From: an uncultured Succinivibrio sp.
GTDB lineage: Bacteria; Pseudomonadota; Gammaproteobacteria; Enterobacterales; Succinivibrionaceae
Direction: 5' to 3'
DNA: 12,886 nucleotides
NCBI GenBank assembly: GCA_900767695.1
Contig: CAAGAC010000039.1
Coordinates: 1 to 12,886 of the forward strand
Shown: in pieces, positions 12,302 to 12,886 of the stretch
Numbering within the stretch: the stretch's first letter is position 1
How the letters are laid out: every line of letters begins with the position of its first letter
Notes under the pieces: model-generated
Database searches by the model: none
The model's input: only the letters and a program-made list of their open reading frames with translations
Told to the model about the DNA's origin: nothing
Translations under genes and position numbers: made by a program

Positions 12302-12886
12302 ATGGCCGATATGAAGCTCTTTGCCGGGAATGCCGTCCCCGACCTTGCCAAGAAAATCGCCGACAGGCTCTACACCAGGCTTGGCGATGCAACCGTCGAC
12401 ACCTTCAGCGACGGCGAGATCCACGTGCAGATCAATGAAAACGTCCGCGGCGACGACGTGTTCATCATCCAGTCAACCTGCGCCCCGACCAACGACAACC
12501 TCATGGAGCTCATCGTCATGATCGACGCAGTGCGCCGCGCGTCGGCAGGCCGCATCACCGCCGTGATCCCCTACTTCGGCTACGCCCGCCAGGACCGCCG
12601 CCTGCGCTCGGCCCGCGTGCCCATCTCCGCCAAGGTCGTGGCGGACTTCCTCTCGGCAGTCGGCGTCGACCGCGTGCTCACCGTGGACCTCCACGCCGAG
12701 CAGATCCAGGGCTTCTTCGACGTGCCGGTGGACAACTGCTTCTCAAGCCAGATCTTTGTCGACGACATGCTCACGCTCAACCTGGAGCACCCCTGCGTGG
12801 TCTCCCCCGACATGGGCGGCGTCGTCAGGGCCCGCGCCATCGCCAAGCTCCTCAACAACGCCGACATCGCGATCATCGACAAGCGC
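12302..12886 (+). CDS. prs: Ribose-phosphate pyrophosphokinase Prs (3' end beyond the window)
   Basis: Prs makes 5-phosphoribosyl-1-pyrophosphate from ribose 5-phosphate and ATP for purine, pyrimidine, histidine, tryptophan and NAD synthesis. The window holds the first 195 residues of about 315, open at the right edge. The start MADMKLFAGNAVPDLAKKIA equals the E. coli start in pattern. Conserved blocks are FSDGEIHVQINENVRG, IIQSTCAPTNDNLMEL, IPYFGYARQDRR with the ATP-binding region, PISAKVVADFL, the catalytic flexible-loop region DLHAEQIQGFFDVPVDN, and SPDMGGVVRARAIAK ending in IIDKR. The ribosome site is modest (AGGA about 13 nt upstream, GAAG closer). It follows ispE after a 119-base gap holding a hairpin and a probable promoter, so it is probably expressed both with and apart from the lolB-ispE transcript. 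Confidence 0.96.
   Translation, partial: MADMKLFAGNAVPDLAKKIADRLYTRLGDATVDTFSDGEIHVQINENVRGDDVFIIQSTCAPTNDNLMELIVMIDAVRRASAGRITAVIPYFGYARQDRRLRSARVPISAKVVADFLSAVGVDRVLTVDLHAEQIQGFFDVPVDNCFSSQIFVDDMLTLNLEHPCVVSPDMGGVVRARAIAKLLNNADIAIIDKR

Overview
This window looks like ordinary chromosome of a GC-rich, flagellated gammaproteobacterium. tolC, smrB, asd, ycaO, lolB, ispE and prs all follow the Escherichia coli proteins closely from end to end. A gene resembling the VC2046/SO_2500 family (recalled from Vibrio and Shewanella) and a sigma-54 promoter in front of flagellar rod genes point toward the Aeromonadales/Vibrionales/Alteromonadales side of the class. A Succinivibrionaceae-like or Aeromonas-like host is a guess. 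Coding DNA is very GC-rich, so many long antisense open frames are spurious. I see no tRNA, rRNA, CRISPR array, transposase or prophage gene.

Layout. Positions 1-260 are an AT-rich intergenic stretch ending in a strong extended -10 promoter for tolC (261-1595, +), the outer-membrane exit duct. tolC ends at a perfect 13-bp hairpin shared with the convergent two-gene flagellar rod operon flgB-flgC (2574 to 1665, -). That operon has a textbook sigma-54 promoter (2630-2645). Divergent from it is smrB (2682-3314, +), the collided-ribosome endonuclease, whose extended -10 lies so close to the ATG that the mRNA may be leaderless. Next come a DUF3737-type beta-helix protein gene and a MalY/PatB-type PLP C-S lyase gene, overlapping by 4 nt (3388-5411, +), with a small inverted repeat upstream.

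A terminator at 5419-5441 separates this pair from two small divergent genes: a VC2046/SO_2500-like gene (6088 to 5513, -) and an unrecognised 164-residue gene (6210-6704, +). asd (7913 to 6801, -) follows. It lies downstream of a gene for an unrecognised single-pass membrane protein (8889 to 7984, -), and two tandem hairpins, one a canonical terminator, stand between them. Divergent from the membrane-protein gene is ycaO-lolB-ispE (8994-12182, +), with overlapping start and stop codons, then prs (12302 to the right edge, partial) behind an 11-bp inverted repeat and a probable promoter of its own.

How the genes work together. lolB-ispE-prs is the order known from E. coli; here ycaO occupies the upstream position that hemA flanks there. 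The genes serve envelope assembly (TolC, LolB), isoprenoid precursor synthesis (IspE), PRPP supply (Prs), aspartate-family amino acids and diaminopimelate (Asd), ribosome maintenance and rescue (YcaO, SmrB) and motility (FlgB, FlgC). I found no convincing new multi-gene system. The most interesting items are the flgBC/smrB control region, the hairpins in front of asd, the DUF3737-lyase pair, and an IspE in which the usual cytidine-pocket histidine is serine.
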